Assembly (NCBI GenBank): GCA_021780435.1
Contig: JAJXYV010000017.1
Coordinates: 1 to 55,818 of the forward strand
Origin: Pseudomonadota bacterium
GTDB lineage: Bacteria; Pseudomonadota; Alphaproteobacteria; Rhizobiales; Beijerinckiaceae
Length of the DNA: 55,818 bases
Direction of reading: 5' to 3'
Shown piece by piece: positions 25,409 through 33,694 of this stretch. The position numbers and the translations under genes were made by a program. Under the pieces are notes generated by a model. The model worked only from the letters and a program-made list of their open reading frames with translations. It was not told the DNA's origin and searched no databases. Within the stretch, counting starts at the first letter, position 1. The number at the start of each line of letters is the position of its first letter.

Positions 25409-26039
25409 ATGCCTGGCATGAAATCCTATGGTCAGTTCTGTTCCATCGCCAAGGCGCTCGAGGTCGTGGGCGAAAGATGGACTCTGCTGATCCCGCGAGA
25501 GCTGATCTGCGGCGGCTCGCGGTTCAACGAGATCCATCATGGCGCGGGGCCGGCTGGAAGACGATGATTTCGACCCCGACCTTCTGATGTGGGACATCCG
25601 ACGGCGCATCGCTGTGGAGAAGCTTCCGCCGGAACGGATTTGCCTGTGCTTCGCCTTCACCAACGCGCCCCAGGAAAAAGCGTCCTACTGGCTCCTCGGG
25701 TCTTCGGACGGCGTGGAGCTTTGCGTGACGGACCCGGGACATGACGTGGACCTGTTCATCACGACCGACGTCCGAACCATGACGCGGGTCTGGAACGGCG
25801 ACCTGCCCCTCGCGGAAAAGATCGAGGACGGTTCGATCGACCTGCATGGTCAAACCAGTCTGCGTAGAAAATTCCCATCCTGGCTGCAGCTCGGCATATT
25901 TGCCCATGTCGCGCCCGCCGTCGACGGCGGGATGAGGCGGGAATCCGAACCTCCAGCGATCAGCCCGCCTCCCGCTCCGTCGCCTGAAGAGCCCAATCCA
26001 GATAGGCCGGGTCGCCGGCAAGGATCGGCAGCGCGATGA
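25409..26039 (+). pseudogene. HxlR-family transcriptional regulator, broken by internal deletion and frameshift
   Basis: Reading frame 1 from 25409/25418 gives KSYGQFCSIAKALEVVGERW then RFNEIHHG, the start of an HxlR winged-helix protein, and stops at 25567. A second frame, open from ATG 25539, continues with FDPDLLMWDIRRRI, the C-terminal SCP2-like region (VELCVTDPGHDVDLFIT, LRRKFPSWLQLG) that normally lies about 70-80 residues later in one protein. The recognition helix and wing are missing and the frame is shifted at the joint (about 25545-25565). The last ~35 codons of the second frame run antisense to cutA and are not conserved-looking. The C-terminal fragment could still be translated alone. 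Confidence 0.75.
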
Positions 26040-26292
26040 TTTCCGGCGTTTCATAACTATGCATTTCGCGGATCGCGGCGGCGATGGCGATGAAATCTTC
26101 CCGGCGCGCCTTGGCCGAGAGCAGATATTCCTTCTCCTTGGCTGGCGCGCCCTTCCAGACATAAAGGCTTTTCACCGGCGCGATCTGGACGCAGGCGGCG
26201 AGTTTCCGCTCAACCAGAGCCTCGGCCATGTCCTCGGCGCGGATCTCGTCGTCGATCGTTGTCTGCACGAGGCAGAAACCGCTCATATCCAT
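25960..26292 (-). CDS. cutA: Divalent-cation tolerance protein CutA
   Basis: A 110-residue ferredoxin-like protein matching CutA over its full length: CLVQTTIDDEIRAEDMAEALVERKLAACVQIAPVKS, then YVWKGAPAKEKEYLLSAKARREDF and HSYETPEIIALPI. Family proteins form tight trimers; the link to copper tolerance is genetic and the true role is unsettled. A second in-frame ATG at 26286 overlaps the hemH stop (ATGA) and may be the real start. It is translationally coupled to hemH in a two-gene operon. Confidence 0.93.
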   Translation of the reverse strand: MDMSGFCLVQTTIDDEIRAEDMAEALVERKLAACVQIAPVKSLYVWKGAPAKEKEYLLSAKARREDFIAIAAAIREMHSYETPEIIALPILAGDPAYLDWALQATEREAG

Positions 26293-27323
26293 CCCGAAAC
26301 CTCCGTCCGAACCACGTCGGCGATGACGTCCATTCCGCCGACGCTATCGTTCAGACATGGCAAGAGAGCGAAATCCTCGCCGCCGGCCTCGACAAAGGCG
26401 CGGCGGTTCTCGACGCCGAGCTCCTCCAGCGTTTCCAGACAATCCGCGAAAAAGCCCGGCGCGATCACGGCGATCTTCTTCACGCCCTGCGCCGGCAGCG
26501 CCTTCACCGTGTCGATCGTATAGGGCTTGAGCCATTCCTTCGGCCCGAAGCGCGACTGGAAGGTCATGAACAGCCTGTCGCCAAGGCCCGTCGCCTCGCC
26601 GAGCAGCCGGGTCGTCTTGGCGCAATGGCAATAATAGGGGTCGCCCTTATCGAAATAATCCTGCGGAATGCCGTGCCAGGACACGACGATTTTCTCCGGG
26701 GCGAAATCGAGACGCTGAAGCCCCTGCTGCAGCGAATCCGCGACCGCCTTGATATAGGCGGGGCGATCGTAAAAGGGCGCGGCGATGCGCAAGGCCGGCT
26801 GCCAGCGCACGGCTTTCAGGGCGTCGAAGGCGCAATCCGCCACGGTGGCGCTGGTCGCCGCGCAATATTGCGGATAGAGCGGGACGACCAGCAGCCGGTC
26901 GCAGCCCTGCGCCTGCAGCGCCGCGATGCGCGAGGCCATCGAAGGGTCGCCATAGCGCATGGCCCAGTCCACGACGATTCTTTCGCCGCCGGCGCCGAAA
27001 CCGCCGCCAGCAATGCGCTGCGCAAGCCTCTCCGCCTGCGAACGGGTGATGGTCTTGAGCGGCCCCTCGTCGCGCTCCCTGTTCCAGATGGCGGCATAGT
27101 CCCGCCCCTTGCGCGCCGGCCGCGTGGTGAGGATCACCAGATGGAGCAGCGGCAGCCAGAGCGCGCGCGACGTCTCGATCACCCGGCGGTCGGACAGGAA
27201 TTCCGCGAGATAGCGGCGCATCGGCCAATAGCTGGTCCCTTCGGGCGTGCCGAGATTGACGAGAAGAACGCCGATCCTGCCATGCGCGACGGGCGGATGG
27301 GCGAAGGGCTGGGCTATCGGCAT
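26283..27323 (-). CDS. hemH: Ferrochelatase
   Basis: The 346-residue enzyme inserts Fe2+ into protoporphyrin IX, the last step of heme synthesis, at the inner membrane. IGVLLVNLGTPEGTSY opens the family. VVPLYPQYCAATSATV, IVVSWHGIPQDYFDKGDPY (the catalytic His is in SWHG), and FQSRFGPKEWLKPYT are the conserved blocks, with PGFFADCLETLEELG near the end. I chose the ATG at 27323; the ORF extends to a TTG at 27377. It is divergent from hemN, with a FixK/FNR-type box between them. Confidence 0.95.
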   Translation of the reverse strand: MPIAQPFAHPPVAHGRIGVLLVNLGTPEGTSYWPMRRYLAEFLSDRRVIETSRALWLPLLHLVILTTRPARKGRDYAAIWNRERDEGPLKTITRSQAERLAQRIAGGGFGAGGERIVVDWAMRYGDPSMASRIAALQAQGCDRLLVVPLYPQYCAATSATVADCAFDALKAVRWQPALRIAAPFYDRPAYIKAVADSLQQGLQRLDFAPEKIVVSWHGIPQDYFDKGDPYYCHCAKTTRLLGEATGLGDRLFMTFQSRFGPKEWLKPYTIDTVKALPAQGVKKIAVIAPGFFADCLETLEELGVENRRAFVEAGGEDFALLPCLNDSVGGMDVIADVVRTEVSGWI

Positions 27324-27382
27324 CAAGAACCTCGAAAGTTGTATGGTTTCCTTAGCATCGGGCGCGGCGACGCCCAATGAAT

Positions 27383-27396
27383 TTGATCCCCGTCAA
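27383..27396. promoter_or_regulatory. FixK/FNR-type box
   Basis: TTGATCCCCGTCAA fits TTGA-N6-TCAA exactly, the consensus for FixK2/FnrL-type regulators. It is centred 41.5 bases before the hemN ATG and about 66 bases before the hemH ATG. It lies in the only intergenic gap between two heme genes, one of them an anaerobic oxidase-type enzyme commonly under FNR/FixK control. Which promoter it serves cannot be told from sequence. Confidence 0.6.
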
Positions 27397-27430
27397 AGTG
27401 GCGCTTCGTTATACGTGCCAGAAGGCAGGC

Positions 27431-28783
27431 ATGAGCGCTCTCCCGTCACATCTGGTTCTGGCTGAAAAATCGGTTCCTCGCTACACGAGCTATCCGACCG
27501 CCCCTCATTTTTCCGACGCCGTCGGGCCGGAGCAATATGCCGCCTGGCTTGCGGCCTTGCCGGCGGACACGCGCCTGTCCCTTTATCTCCACGTGCCGTT
27601 CTGCCGCGAGCTGTGCACCTATTGCGGCTGCCACACCCGGGCGACCAAGCGCAACGAGCCGCTCCACGCCTATTCCGAGACGCTGGCCCACGAGATCGCC
27701 CTGGTGGCCAAGGCCTCACCGGCCCGCAAGGTCATCCACGCCCATTGGGGCGGCGGCACGCCCAGCCTTCTCGGCGGCGAAAGACTGCGCGAACTGACCG
27801 ACATGCTGCGCGGCCATTTCGACTTCGCGCCGGAGGCCGAAGTCTCGATCGAGCTCGACCCGCGCTATGTCGATGGCGATCTGGCGCCCGCGCTCTTCGC
27901 CGCCGGCTTCAACCGCGTCAGCCTGGGCGTGCAGGATTTCAATCCGCATGTCCAGAAAGCCATCGGCCGCATCCAGCCGTTCGAGGCGGTCGAACGCGCG
28001 GTAAACGTGTTGCGCGTCGCCGGCTTCCGCGCCATCAATCTCGACCTGATGTACGGCCTGCCCTTCCAGACCGAGGACGACGTCATCCATACCGCCGAAC
28101 TCGCGGCCTCATTGGCCCCGAGCCGGCTAGCCATTTTCGGCTATGCCCACGCGCCCTGGTTCGCCAAGAGGCAGCAACTGATCGACGCCGCCGCCCTTCC
28201 GGGCGCGGCGGAGCGCCTGCGCCAGGCCGCGACCGCGCAGCGCACGCTGACCGAAAAAGGCTATGTCGCGATCGGGCTCGACCATTTCGCCTTGCCGGAC
28301 GACCCGATGGCCGTCGCCCAGCGCGGAGGCAAGCTGCGCCGCAATTTCCAGGGCTATACGGTCGATCAGGCTGACGCCTTGCTGCCCTTCGGCGCCTCCT
28401 CGATCGGCCGCCTCCCCCAGGGGTACGTCCAGAACGCCGCCGATGTCGGGGGCTGGCGCCGGGCGATCGAATCCGATCGTTTCGCCACCATCAAGGGCGT
28501 CGCCTTTAGCCGCGACGACCTCGCCCGCGCGGCGGTGATCGAGCGGCTGATGTGCGATTTCTCGGTCGATTACGGCGCGATCGCGGAAAAGATGCTCGGC
28601 GACGCGGCGGCCTTCGACGCGGCGCAAGAGGATTTGGCGCATCTGATCGAGGAGGGCGTTGCGACCCAGGCGGGGCGGCGGGTCTCGATCACCGAGGCCG
28701 GACGCCCCTTCATGCGACTCGTCGCGGCGGCCTTCGACGCCTATCTGCCGGCTCGCGCCGCCCGCCACAGCGTGGCGGTCTGA
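27431..28783 (+). CDS. hemN: Oxygen-independent coproporphyrinogen III oxidase
   Basis: A 450-residue radical-SAM enzyme that makes protoporphyrinogen IX from coproporphyrinogen III without oxygen. VPRYTSYPTAPHF is the HemN N-terminal hallmark, and LHVPFCRELCTYCGCHT carries the CxxxCxxC cluster motif with the extra Cys of true HemN. HWGGGTPSLL, ELDPRYV, NLDLMYGLPFQT and GLDHFALPDDP follow in family order. GAAGG at 27421-27425 lies 5 bases before the ATG. The FixK/FNR-type box upstream suggests oxygen-dependent expression. Confidence 0.96.
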   Translation: MSALPSHLVLAEKSVPRYTSYPTAPHFSDAVGPEQYAAWLAALPADTRLSLYLHVPFCRELCTYCGCHTRATKRNEPLHAYSETLAHEIALVAKASPARKVIHAHWGGGTPSLLGGERLRELTDMLRGHFDFAPEAEVSIELDPRYVDGDLAPALFAAGFNRVSLGVQDFNPHVQKAIGRIQPFEAVERAVNVLRVAGFRAINLDLMYGLPFQTEDDVIHTAELAASLAPSRLAIFGYAHAPWFAKRQQLIDAAALPGAAERLRQAATAQRTLTEKGYVAIGLDHFALPDDPMAVAQRGGKLRRNFQGYTVDQADALLPFGASSIGRLPQGYVQNAADVGGWRRAIESDRFATIKGVAFSRDDLARAAVIERLMCDFSVDYGAIAEKMLGDAAAFDAAQEDLAHLIEEGVATQAGRRVSITEAGRPFMRLVAAAFDAYLPARAARHSVAV

Positions 28784-29049
28784 CGCGTTTTACCTGCACG
28801 GACCATCGTTCCGCCTCCGAAAAATCAGGAAAGGCGGGACGCAGCGCCTTGCCTTCAGGCCCCGGCGAAGGGCACATTGCGCCCATGTCGCGGGGATGAA
28901 CCGAAGCGACGGCGGAGTGTTTCAGCCGAAACCGTGCCTTTCTGACCTCGTCCATGATCCGCCGTCCGGTTGGCGAACCGGCCGTCCGCTCCATTCATAG
29001 GGATCGAGAAGCCGAAGCCTGGCCATCCCCGATCTCGACAGGTTGTGCG

Positions 29050-29709
29050 ATGCGTGTTTTGCTCGTCGAAGACGATGCAATGATCGGCAAGGGACTGGTC
29101 ACGGCGCTTGCCGCCGCGGGCATGTCGGTCGACTGGGTCCGGGATGGCGCACAGGCGGAGTCTGCCGTGCATGAGCAGGGCTACGCGATCGTCCTGCTCG
29201 ACCTGGGATTGCCGCACGCCAATGGATTCGAAGTTCTGCAAGCCGCCCGGCGCGAAGGAATCGATACGCCCGTGCTCATCATCACGGCGCGCGACCATGT
29301 CGACGACCGCGTCGCCGGGCTCGATCTCGGCGCCGACGATTATCTCGTCAAACCGTTCGAAACACGCGAACTGCTGGCGCGCATGCGGGCGCTGGTCCGG
29401 CGCCGGGCCGGGCAGGCCACATCCTCGCTCGTCGCCGGCGCGCTGGAGCTCGACACCGAAACCCACGAATTGTCGTCCGGGACGATCAGGGAGGTTCTGC
29501 CGGCGCGGGAATACGCCCTGATGCTTGCGCTTTTCGAACGTCCCGGACGTATTCTCTCCCGCGCGCAGATCGAGGACCGCATTTATGGGTGGGGCGAGGA
29601 GGTCGAGAGCAACGCGGTCGATGTCCTCATCCACTCGATCCGGCGCAAGTTCGGCAAAGGCGTCATTCTCAATGTCCGGGGCGCGGGATGGATGGTCGCA
29701 AAATCATGA
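29050..29709 (+). CDS. Response regulator, OmpR/PhoB class
   Basis: A 219-residue two-component regulator. The receiver domain (~1-115) has VEDDAMIGKG, the phosphoacceptor Asp in VLLDLGLP near residue 51, the conserved Thr/Ala pair in IITARDHVDDR, and LVKPFETREL with the Lys. The C-terminal ~95 residues are a winged helix ending NVRGAGWMV. It resembles the QseB/PmrA group. Its stop overlaps the sensor kinase start (ATGA). The 266-base gap before it holds no recognisable gene. Confidence 0.94.
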   Translation: MRVLLVEDDAMIGKGLVTALAAAGMSVDWVRDGAQAESAVHEQGYAIVLLDLGLPHANGFEVLQAARREGIDTPVLIITARDHVDDRVAGLDLGADDYLVKPFETRELLARMRALVRRRAGQATSSLVAGALELDTETHELSSGTIREVLPAREYALMLALFERPGRILSRAQIEDRIYGWGEEVESNAVDVLIHSIRRKFGKGVILNVRGAGWMVAKS

Positions 29710-31028
29710 CAGGCTCGCTGCGCGGCGCCGCCCTGATCTGGATGACCGCGTTGCTCACACTGGTCGGGCTCGCCGCCATGGTCGTCGCCTATGTCTATGC
29801 GCGAAGCGAGGCCGCCGAATTCCTTGACGGCCAGCTCCGCCAGATCGCGCTGAATGTCGGAACCGGCCCGGCGCTGGCGGCGGGCCCGGCGGAAGACCTT
29901 GATCCAGAAGATCACGTCGCGGTCACGATCTGGGACAGCGCCGGCCGCGCGGTCCATCAATCCCCCCCCAACACGCTCATACCACGCCAGGCAAGGCCGG
30001 GCTTCGCCAATGTCACGGCGGGCGGCGAGTCGTGGCGGGTTTACACCATTGGCGATGATGTCCGGACCGTGCAGGTCGCCCAGCACGAGACCGTTCGCGC
30101 CGAAATCGCGGACAGCGCGGCGCTGAGCGCGGCGGCGCCGATCCTGATCGTCATTCCGCTCTCGTGGCTGGTGGTCGGATGGGCCATGAACCGCATGATC
30201 AAGCGCCTGAACGGGCTCGCGGAAGAAATCGCCGCGCGCAGCGCGACGGCGCGAGAACCGATCCTGCTCGACGGCGTCCCTGCCGAGGTCAGGCCCCTTG
30301 CGGAAAGCCTGAATGGGCTCATCGGACGTCTTCAGGCCTCCATCGCCGCGCAAAGGCGCTTCCTTGCGGATGCGGCGCATGAATTGCGCACCCCGCTCGC
30401 CGCCATGCAAATCCAGATCGGCAATCTCGCGGGCGCCGACCGCGCGGATCGCGACGAGCGGGTGGCGGCGCTCGCGGCGGGGGTGAAGCGCGCGGGCGCA
30501 TTGGTCAACCAGCTGCTCGACCTCGCGCGGCTCGACGAATCGGCTCCCGTCACAAACGAGCGTTTCCAGCTCGGCGCGCTCCTCCTCGATTGTGTCGCCG
30601 ATTCCGCGCCGCTGGCGGAAGAAAAGGGCGTCGAGATCGGAACCGATTTCGACACGGACGCCACAATCCGGGGCGTCGAGCAGGAGATTCGTTCCCTGTT
30701 CGTCAATCTGATCGACAACGCCATCCGATACACGCCGGAGGGCGGAACGGTCGATGTCGCGCTTTTCCTGCAGGAGAACCGCCCGGTGGTCGAAATCGTC
30801 GATACGGGGCCGGGCTTGCCCAAGGGCGCAGAAACCCGCATTTTCGACCGCTTCTACCGCGGCGCGCCCCAGGACGCGCCGGGAACGGGCCTCGGTCTGG
30901 CGATCGCGCGCCGCATCGCCGAACGCCATGGCTTCGACCTGAGCGTCGAAAATCGTGCGGACGGCGCCAGCGGAGTCGTCGCGCGGGTCGTCATGCCGGC
31001 GGAGGCCAATCGTTTCGGCGCGTCCTAA
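29706..31028 (+). CDS. Sensor histidine kinase
   Basis: The 440-residue inner-membrane partner of the preceding regulator. One transmembrane helix is near residues 8-28 and another near 142-162, enclosing a ~110-residue periplasmic sensor region without a recognised domain. The H-box FLADAAHELRTPLAAMQIQ contains the phosphorylated His. The ATPase has LFVNLIDNAIRYTPEGG (N box), EIVDTGPGLP (G1) and GTGLGLAIARR (G2). The signal is unknown. PepSY-domain and multi-span membrane proteins encoded just downstream are likely targets or co-sensors. Confidence 0.95.
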   Translation: MTGSLRGAALIWMTALLTLVGLAAMVVAYVYARSEAAEFLDGQLRQIALNVGTGPALAAGPAEDLDPEDHVAVTIWDSAGRAVHQSPPNTLIPRQARPGFANVTAGGESWRVYTIGDDVRTVQVAQHETVRAEIADSAALSAAAPILIVIPLSWLVVGWAMNRMIKRLNGLAEEIAARSATAREPILLDGVPAEVRPLAESLNGLIGRLQASIAAQRRFLADAAHELRTPLAAMQIQIGNLAGADRADRDERVAALAAGVKRAGALVNQLLDLARLDESAPVTNERFQLGALLLDCVADSAPLAEEKGVEIGTDFDTDATIRGVEQEIRSLFVNLIDNAIRYTPEGGTVDVALFLQENRPVVEIVDTGPGLPKGAETRIFDRFYRGAPQDAPGTGLGLAIARRIAERHGFDLSVENRADGASGVVARVVMPAEANRFGAS

Positions 31029-31108
31029 TTCGCCCCTAATTCTCCCGTCGGATAACGGCAAGGCGCGGAGCGTTCGCGCAATTCGCCGGGGGGCGAATGG
31101 AGAAAGAC

Positions 31109-31423
31109 ATGAAAATGAAGTCGCAAAGTCTCGGATTGATCGCCATGGTCGCGATCCTTCCGGCGCTTGCAGCGCCGGCGCTGGCCTTTACCGGCCAGAA
31201 GCTCGCGGGCGAAGCCAAAATCAGCATCGACGAGGCGCGGGCGATCGCCCTGAAGGCCCATCCGGGCAAGATCACGGACGAAGAGCTCGAACGCGAGGGC
31301 GGCGGCACAGGCCTGCGCTATTCCTTCGACATCAAGGCCGGCGGCGCGACTCAGGAAGTCGGCGTGGACGCGCGAACGGGCAAGGTCCTCGAAAACGCGC
31401 CGGAAGGGCCGCATCCGGACTGA
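31109..31423 (+). CDS. Exported PepSY-domain protein
   Basis: The 104-residue periplasmic protein has a signal peptide (LGLIAMVAILPALAAPALA) and one PepSY-type domain: KISIDEARAIALKAHPGKITDEELE, then YSFDIKAGGATQEVGVDARTGKVL. PepSY domains are short inhibitory or binding modules. I chose the ATG at 31109 because GGAG precedes it by about 6 bases; ATGs at 31097 and 31115 are possible. A strong terminator-like hairpin follows at once. Genes like this often sit beside QseB/PmrA-type systems. Confidence 0.85.
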   Translation: MKMKSQSLGLIAMVAILPALAAPALAFTGQKLAGEAKISIDEARAIALKAHPGKITDEELEREGGGTGLRYSFDIKAGGATQEVGVDARTGKVLENAPEGPHPD

Positions 31424-31443
31424 GCGCCAGCCGAATCGCCTTG

Positions 31444-31474
31444 CCTGCCTCCGCCCATAGCGGAGGCAGGTTTT
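31444..31474 (+). terminator. Intrinsic terminator or attenuator inside the operon
   Basis: CCTGCCTCCGC (31444-31454) pairs perfectly with GCGGAGGCAGG (31460-31470) around a 5-base loop and is followed by TTTT. It lies between the PepSY gene and the next membrane-protein gene, with only a few bases before that gene's ribosome site. It may end most transcripts and give lower expression of the downstream gene. Confidence 0.8.
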
Positions 31475-31493
31475 CGAAATGATGAGGAATGTC

Positions 31494-32267
31494 ATGGACG
31501 ACGCCCGACACGCGGCTTTGAGCAAGGTTCCCGAGGTCACGCTCGGCTTCTGGATCGTCAAGGTGCTCGCGACGACGCTCGGCGAGACCGGCGGCGACGC
31601 CGTCACCATGTCGATGAACCTCGGCTATGCCATCGGAACCTTGATCTTTGCCGGCCTTTTCCTGGTGGCGGCGATCGCCCAGACCGGAGCGAAAAAGTTC
31701 AATCCCTATCTCTATTGGCTGACGATCGTGGCCACGACCACGGTCGGGACGACCATGGCGGATCTGGCCGACCGATCGCTGGGGATCGGCTATGCCGGCG
31801 GGTCGTCGCTGCTGTTGGCGCTGCTGCTCGGTTCGCTGGCGGTGTGGCGCTGGTCGGAAGGCAGCGTGTCAGTGGCCACCGTGACGACGCCGCGGGTCGA
31901 AGGCTTCTACTGGACGACGATCCTGTTTTCGCAAACGCTCGGCACGGCGCTGGGCGACTGGATGGCCGACACCAACGGCCTTGGTTTCGGCGGCGGCGCC
32001 ATGGTTTTCGGCGCCGCGATCCTCGTGGTCGCCGCGCTCTATTTTTTCACCGGCCTTTCCCGCGTCGCCTTGTTCTGGGCCGCCTTCATCCTGACCCGGC
32101 CGCTGGGCGCCACAGTGGGCGACCTCCTCGACAAGCCGCACGACCTCGGCGGCTTTGGCTTGAGCCGCTATTATGCGTCAGCCGTGCTGATCGTCGCGAT
32201 CCTCGCCTTGATCGTCCTTTTTCCGCAGCGGGCGGGGTCGCATCCCTCGGGCCAGACGACAGCCTGA
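31494..32267 (+). CDS. Multi-span membrane protein, COG4705-like, with four internal repeats
   Basis: A 257-residue hydrophobic protein with about eight predicted membrane segments. A 17-residue pattern (aromatic-Trp, eight mostly hydrophobic residues, Leu/Val-Gly, then usually Gly-Asp) occurs four times. The copies are FWIVKVLATTLGETGGD, YWLTIVATTTVGTTMAD, YWTTILFSQTLGTALGD and FWAAFILTRPLGATVGD, spaced 55, 65 and 55 residues apart. I chose the ATG at 31494 because AGGA lies 5 bases before it; ATGs at 31479 and 31482 are also in frame. I recognise the family only as uncharacterised COG4705. The conserved Asp in each repeat could line a pore or bind a cation. The two-component system upstream suggests regulated expression. 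Confidence 0.75.
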   Translation: MDDARHAALSKVPEVTLGFWIVKVLATTLGETGGDAVTMSMNLGYAIGTLIFAGLFLVAAIAQTGAKKFNPYLYWLTIVATTTVGTTMADLADRSLGIGYAGGSSLLLALLLGSLAVWRWSEGSVSVATVTTPRVEGFYWTTILFSQTLGTALGDWMADTNGLGFGGGAMVFGAAILVVAALYFFTGLSRVALFWAAFILTRPLGATVGDLLDKPHDLGGFGLSRYYASAVLIVAILALIVLFPQRAGSHPSGQTTA

Positions 32268-32306
32268 CGAACTTGCGCCCACAAGGCCAAGCGCAACGAA
32301 CGCGTC

Positions 32307-32909
32307 TCAGATCCTTTGGCCTTCGACCTGACGCTGGAGCTGGTCCGCCGCCTTGCGAAGGTCCTCGTTCTGCGGATCAAAATCCAGCGCGCGCCGCAGG
32401 ATCTGGAGCGCCGGCTCATTGCGGCCTTCCGCGGACATCAGGGTCGCCAGATCGCTCATGACCAGGAAATTGCGCGGGTCGATGGTCAAGGCATGATCGA
32501 GGTCGAGCATGGCGCCCTCGCCGTCGCCCTGGATCAGCGCCGACTGCGCCCGCCGCCGCCAGGCCAGGCTCCAATCCGGATAAATCTGGACGATGCGGTC
32601 GAGGAGCGACGCGGCCTGGGCGCCCATTTCCGCCTTGAGCAGGCTTTCGGCCCGCGCCATCAGGAGATTGGCGGTCGGCGAGCCGGTGTGCGCCCAAAGC
32701 TTTTCGATCGCCGCGCGGACCGGCGCGGCGGCGTCCGGATCGGGCGCCTCGCGCAATCTCTTGAACAGATCGTCGAGCGCCTTTTTTCGCAGCTCATCCG
32801 GGCTGGCCTGAACGGCGTCCGGCGCCATCTTGCCCTCGTTGGCGCGAGACGGCGCCGTGAAGGACAGGCTTGCGATCATGAGGGACAAGAGCAGAAGGCG
32901 CGGCGACAT
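32307..32909 (-). CDS. Exported tetratricopeptide-repeat protein
   Basis: A 200-residue protein with a signal peptide (LLLLSLMIASLSFTAPSRA) and several TPR units. The clearest is WSLAWRRRAQSALIQGDGEGAMLDLDHALTIDPRN, followed by a second ending ALDFDPQNEDL. It probably scaffolds protein contacts in the periplasm. No catalytic motif is seen. It converges with the COG4705-like gene and is upstream of nothing obviously related. Confidence 0.8.
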   Translation of the reverse strand: MSPRLLLLSLMIASLSFTAPSRANEGKMAPDAVQASPDELRKKALDDLFKRLREAPDPDAAAPVRAAIEKLWAHTGSPTANLLMARAESLLKAEMGAQAASLLDRIVQIYPDWSLAWRRRAQSALIQGDGEGAMLDLDHALTIDPRNFLVMSDLATLMSAEGRNEPALQILRRALDFDPQNEDLRKAADQLQRQVEGQRI

Positions 32910-32951
32910 CGAGCAATTAAAGCCGATTTCGGCCCGGCCGCCAATGCCGTC

Positions 32952-33380
32952 TCAGCCGCCCAGCCTTTCCAAGGTAAGAGGATCGCGAAGGCCGCCGCAA
33001 TATGTGTCGATCGCCTGCGCAAAAGCCGGCTCCTGCGGCGCGGCGCGCTCGAAAAGCGTCATCGACGAGCGGAACTTCATCCGGTCGGGATCGCCGAAAA
33101 TATCGAGCAGCGAACGGCCCTCGACTCGATTGACCAGATCGACGCATTCCCTCAGGCGCGTCCCCAAAATTGGGTGGGCGAGAAAGGCGCGCGCCTCGTC
33201 GAGCGAAGACAGAGCGTAGAATTGCGCCATCGGGCTGAAGCCGAGCCCTTCGATCTGGGGAAAGATGAACCACATCCAGTGGCTGCGCTTGCTGCCGGCG
33301 CGCAATTCGGCGCGTACGGCCTCATAGACGCTGTCTTGCGCCTCTATGAAACGTTGCAGGTTGAAAGGATCGTTCGTCAT
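32952..33380 (-). CDS. DUF1810 family protein
   Basis: A 142-residue soluble protein matching DUF1810 along its length: FNLQRFIEAQDSVYEAVRAEL, then SHWMWFIFPQIEGLG, then YALSSLDEARAFLAHPILGTRL and DIFGDPDRMKFRSSMTLF. The His-Trp-Met-Trp-Phe-Phe-Pro-Gln core is the family hallmark. Function is unknown; a distant relation to NADAR/YbiA-type folds has been noted for similar proteins. It stands alone between a terminator and the TPR gene. Confidence 0.9.
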   Translation of the reverse strand: MTNDPFNLQRFIEAQDSVYEAVRAELRAGSKRSHWMWFIFPQIEGLGFSPMAQFYALSSLDEARAFLAHPILGTRLRECVDLVNRVEGRSLLDIFGDPDRMKFRSSMTLFERAAPQEPAFAQAIDTYCGGLRDPLTLERLGG

Positions 33381-33403
33381 ACGCGATTAGCCTGCCGCAA
33401 AAG

Positions 33404-33432
33404 CAAAGCCCCGGCGCGAGGCCGGGGCTTTG
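33404..33432 (-). terminator. Rho-independent terminator of rpmJ
   Basis: CAAAGCCCCGGC (33404-33415) pairs perfectly with GCCGGGGCTTTG (33421-33432) around a 5-base loop. On the minus strand a T-rich GCTTTTGC follows. It sits 31 bases past the rpmJ stop and before DUF1810 on the same strand. Confidence 0.85.
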
Positions 33433-33462
33433 AAGCTTCAAACGTCTCAGCGCTCGAAAAGA

Positions 33463-33588
33463 TCAGCCCTGGCGGGCCTTGTAGCGCTTCTGAGTCTTGT
33501 TGATGATATAGACGCGGCCCTTGCGACGAACGAGCTGGTTGTCGCGGTGACGCGTGCGCAAGGACTTGAGCGAGTTGCGGACTTTCAT
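33463..33588 (-). CDS. rpmJ: 50S ribosomal protein L36
   Basis: A 41-residue basic protein reading [20 protein letters not shown] and ending [13 protein letters not shown]. It is the zinc-free (C-minus) type, lacking the CxxC-CxxxxH metal site of classical L36, as usual in alphaproteobacteria. L36 binds 23S rRNA late in large-subunit assembly. The gene stands alone, outside the spc operon, with its own terminator. Confidence 0.97.
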   Translation of the reverse strand: MKVRNSLKSLRTRHRDNQLVRRKGRVYIINKTQKRYKARQG

Positions 33589-33694
33589 GACTAACCCCGG
33601 AAACAATTGGCCGGGGTTCTCCCTCAGCCGGAAATTGGAGCCGGTCCTATGCCAAATTTACGCTCCGCAATCAAGCCCTGAACGCCAATAATCG

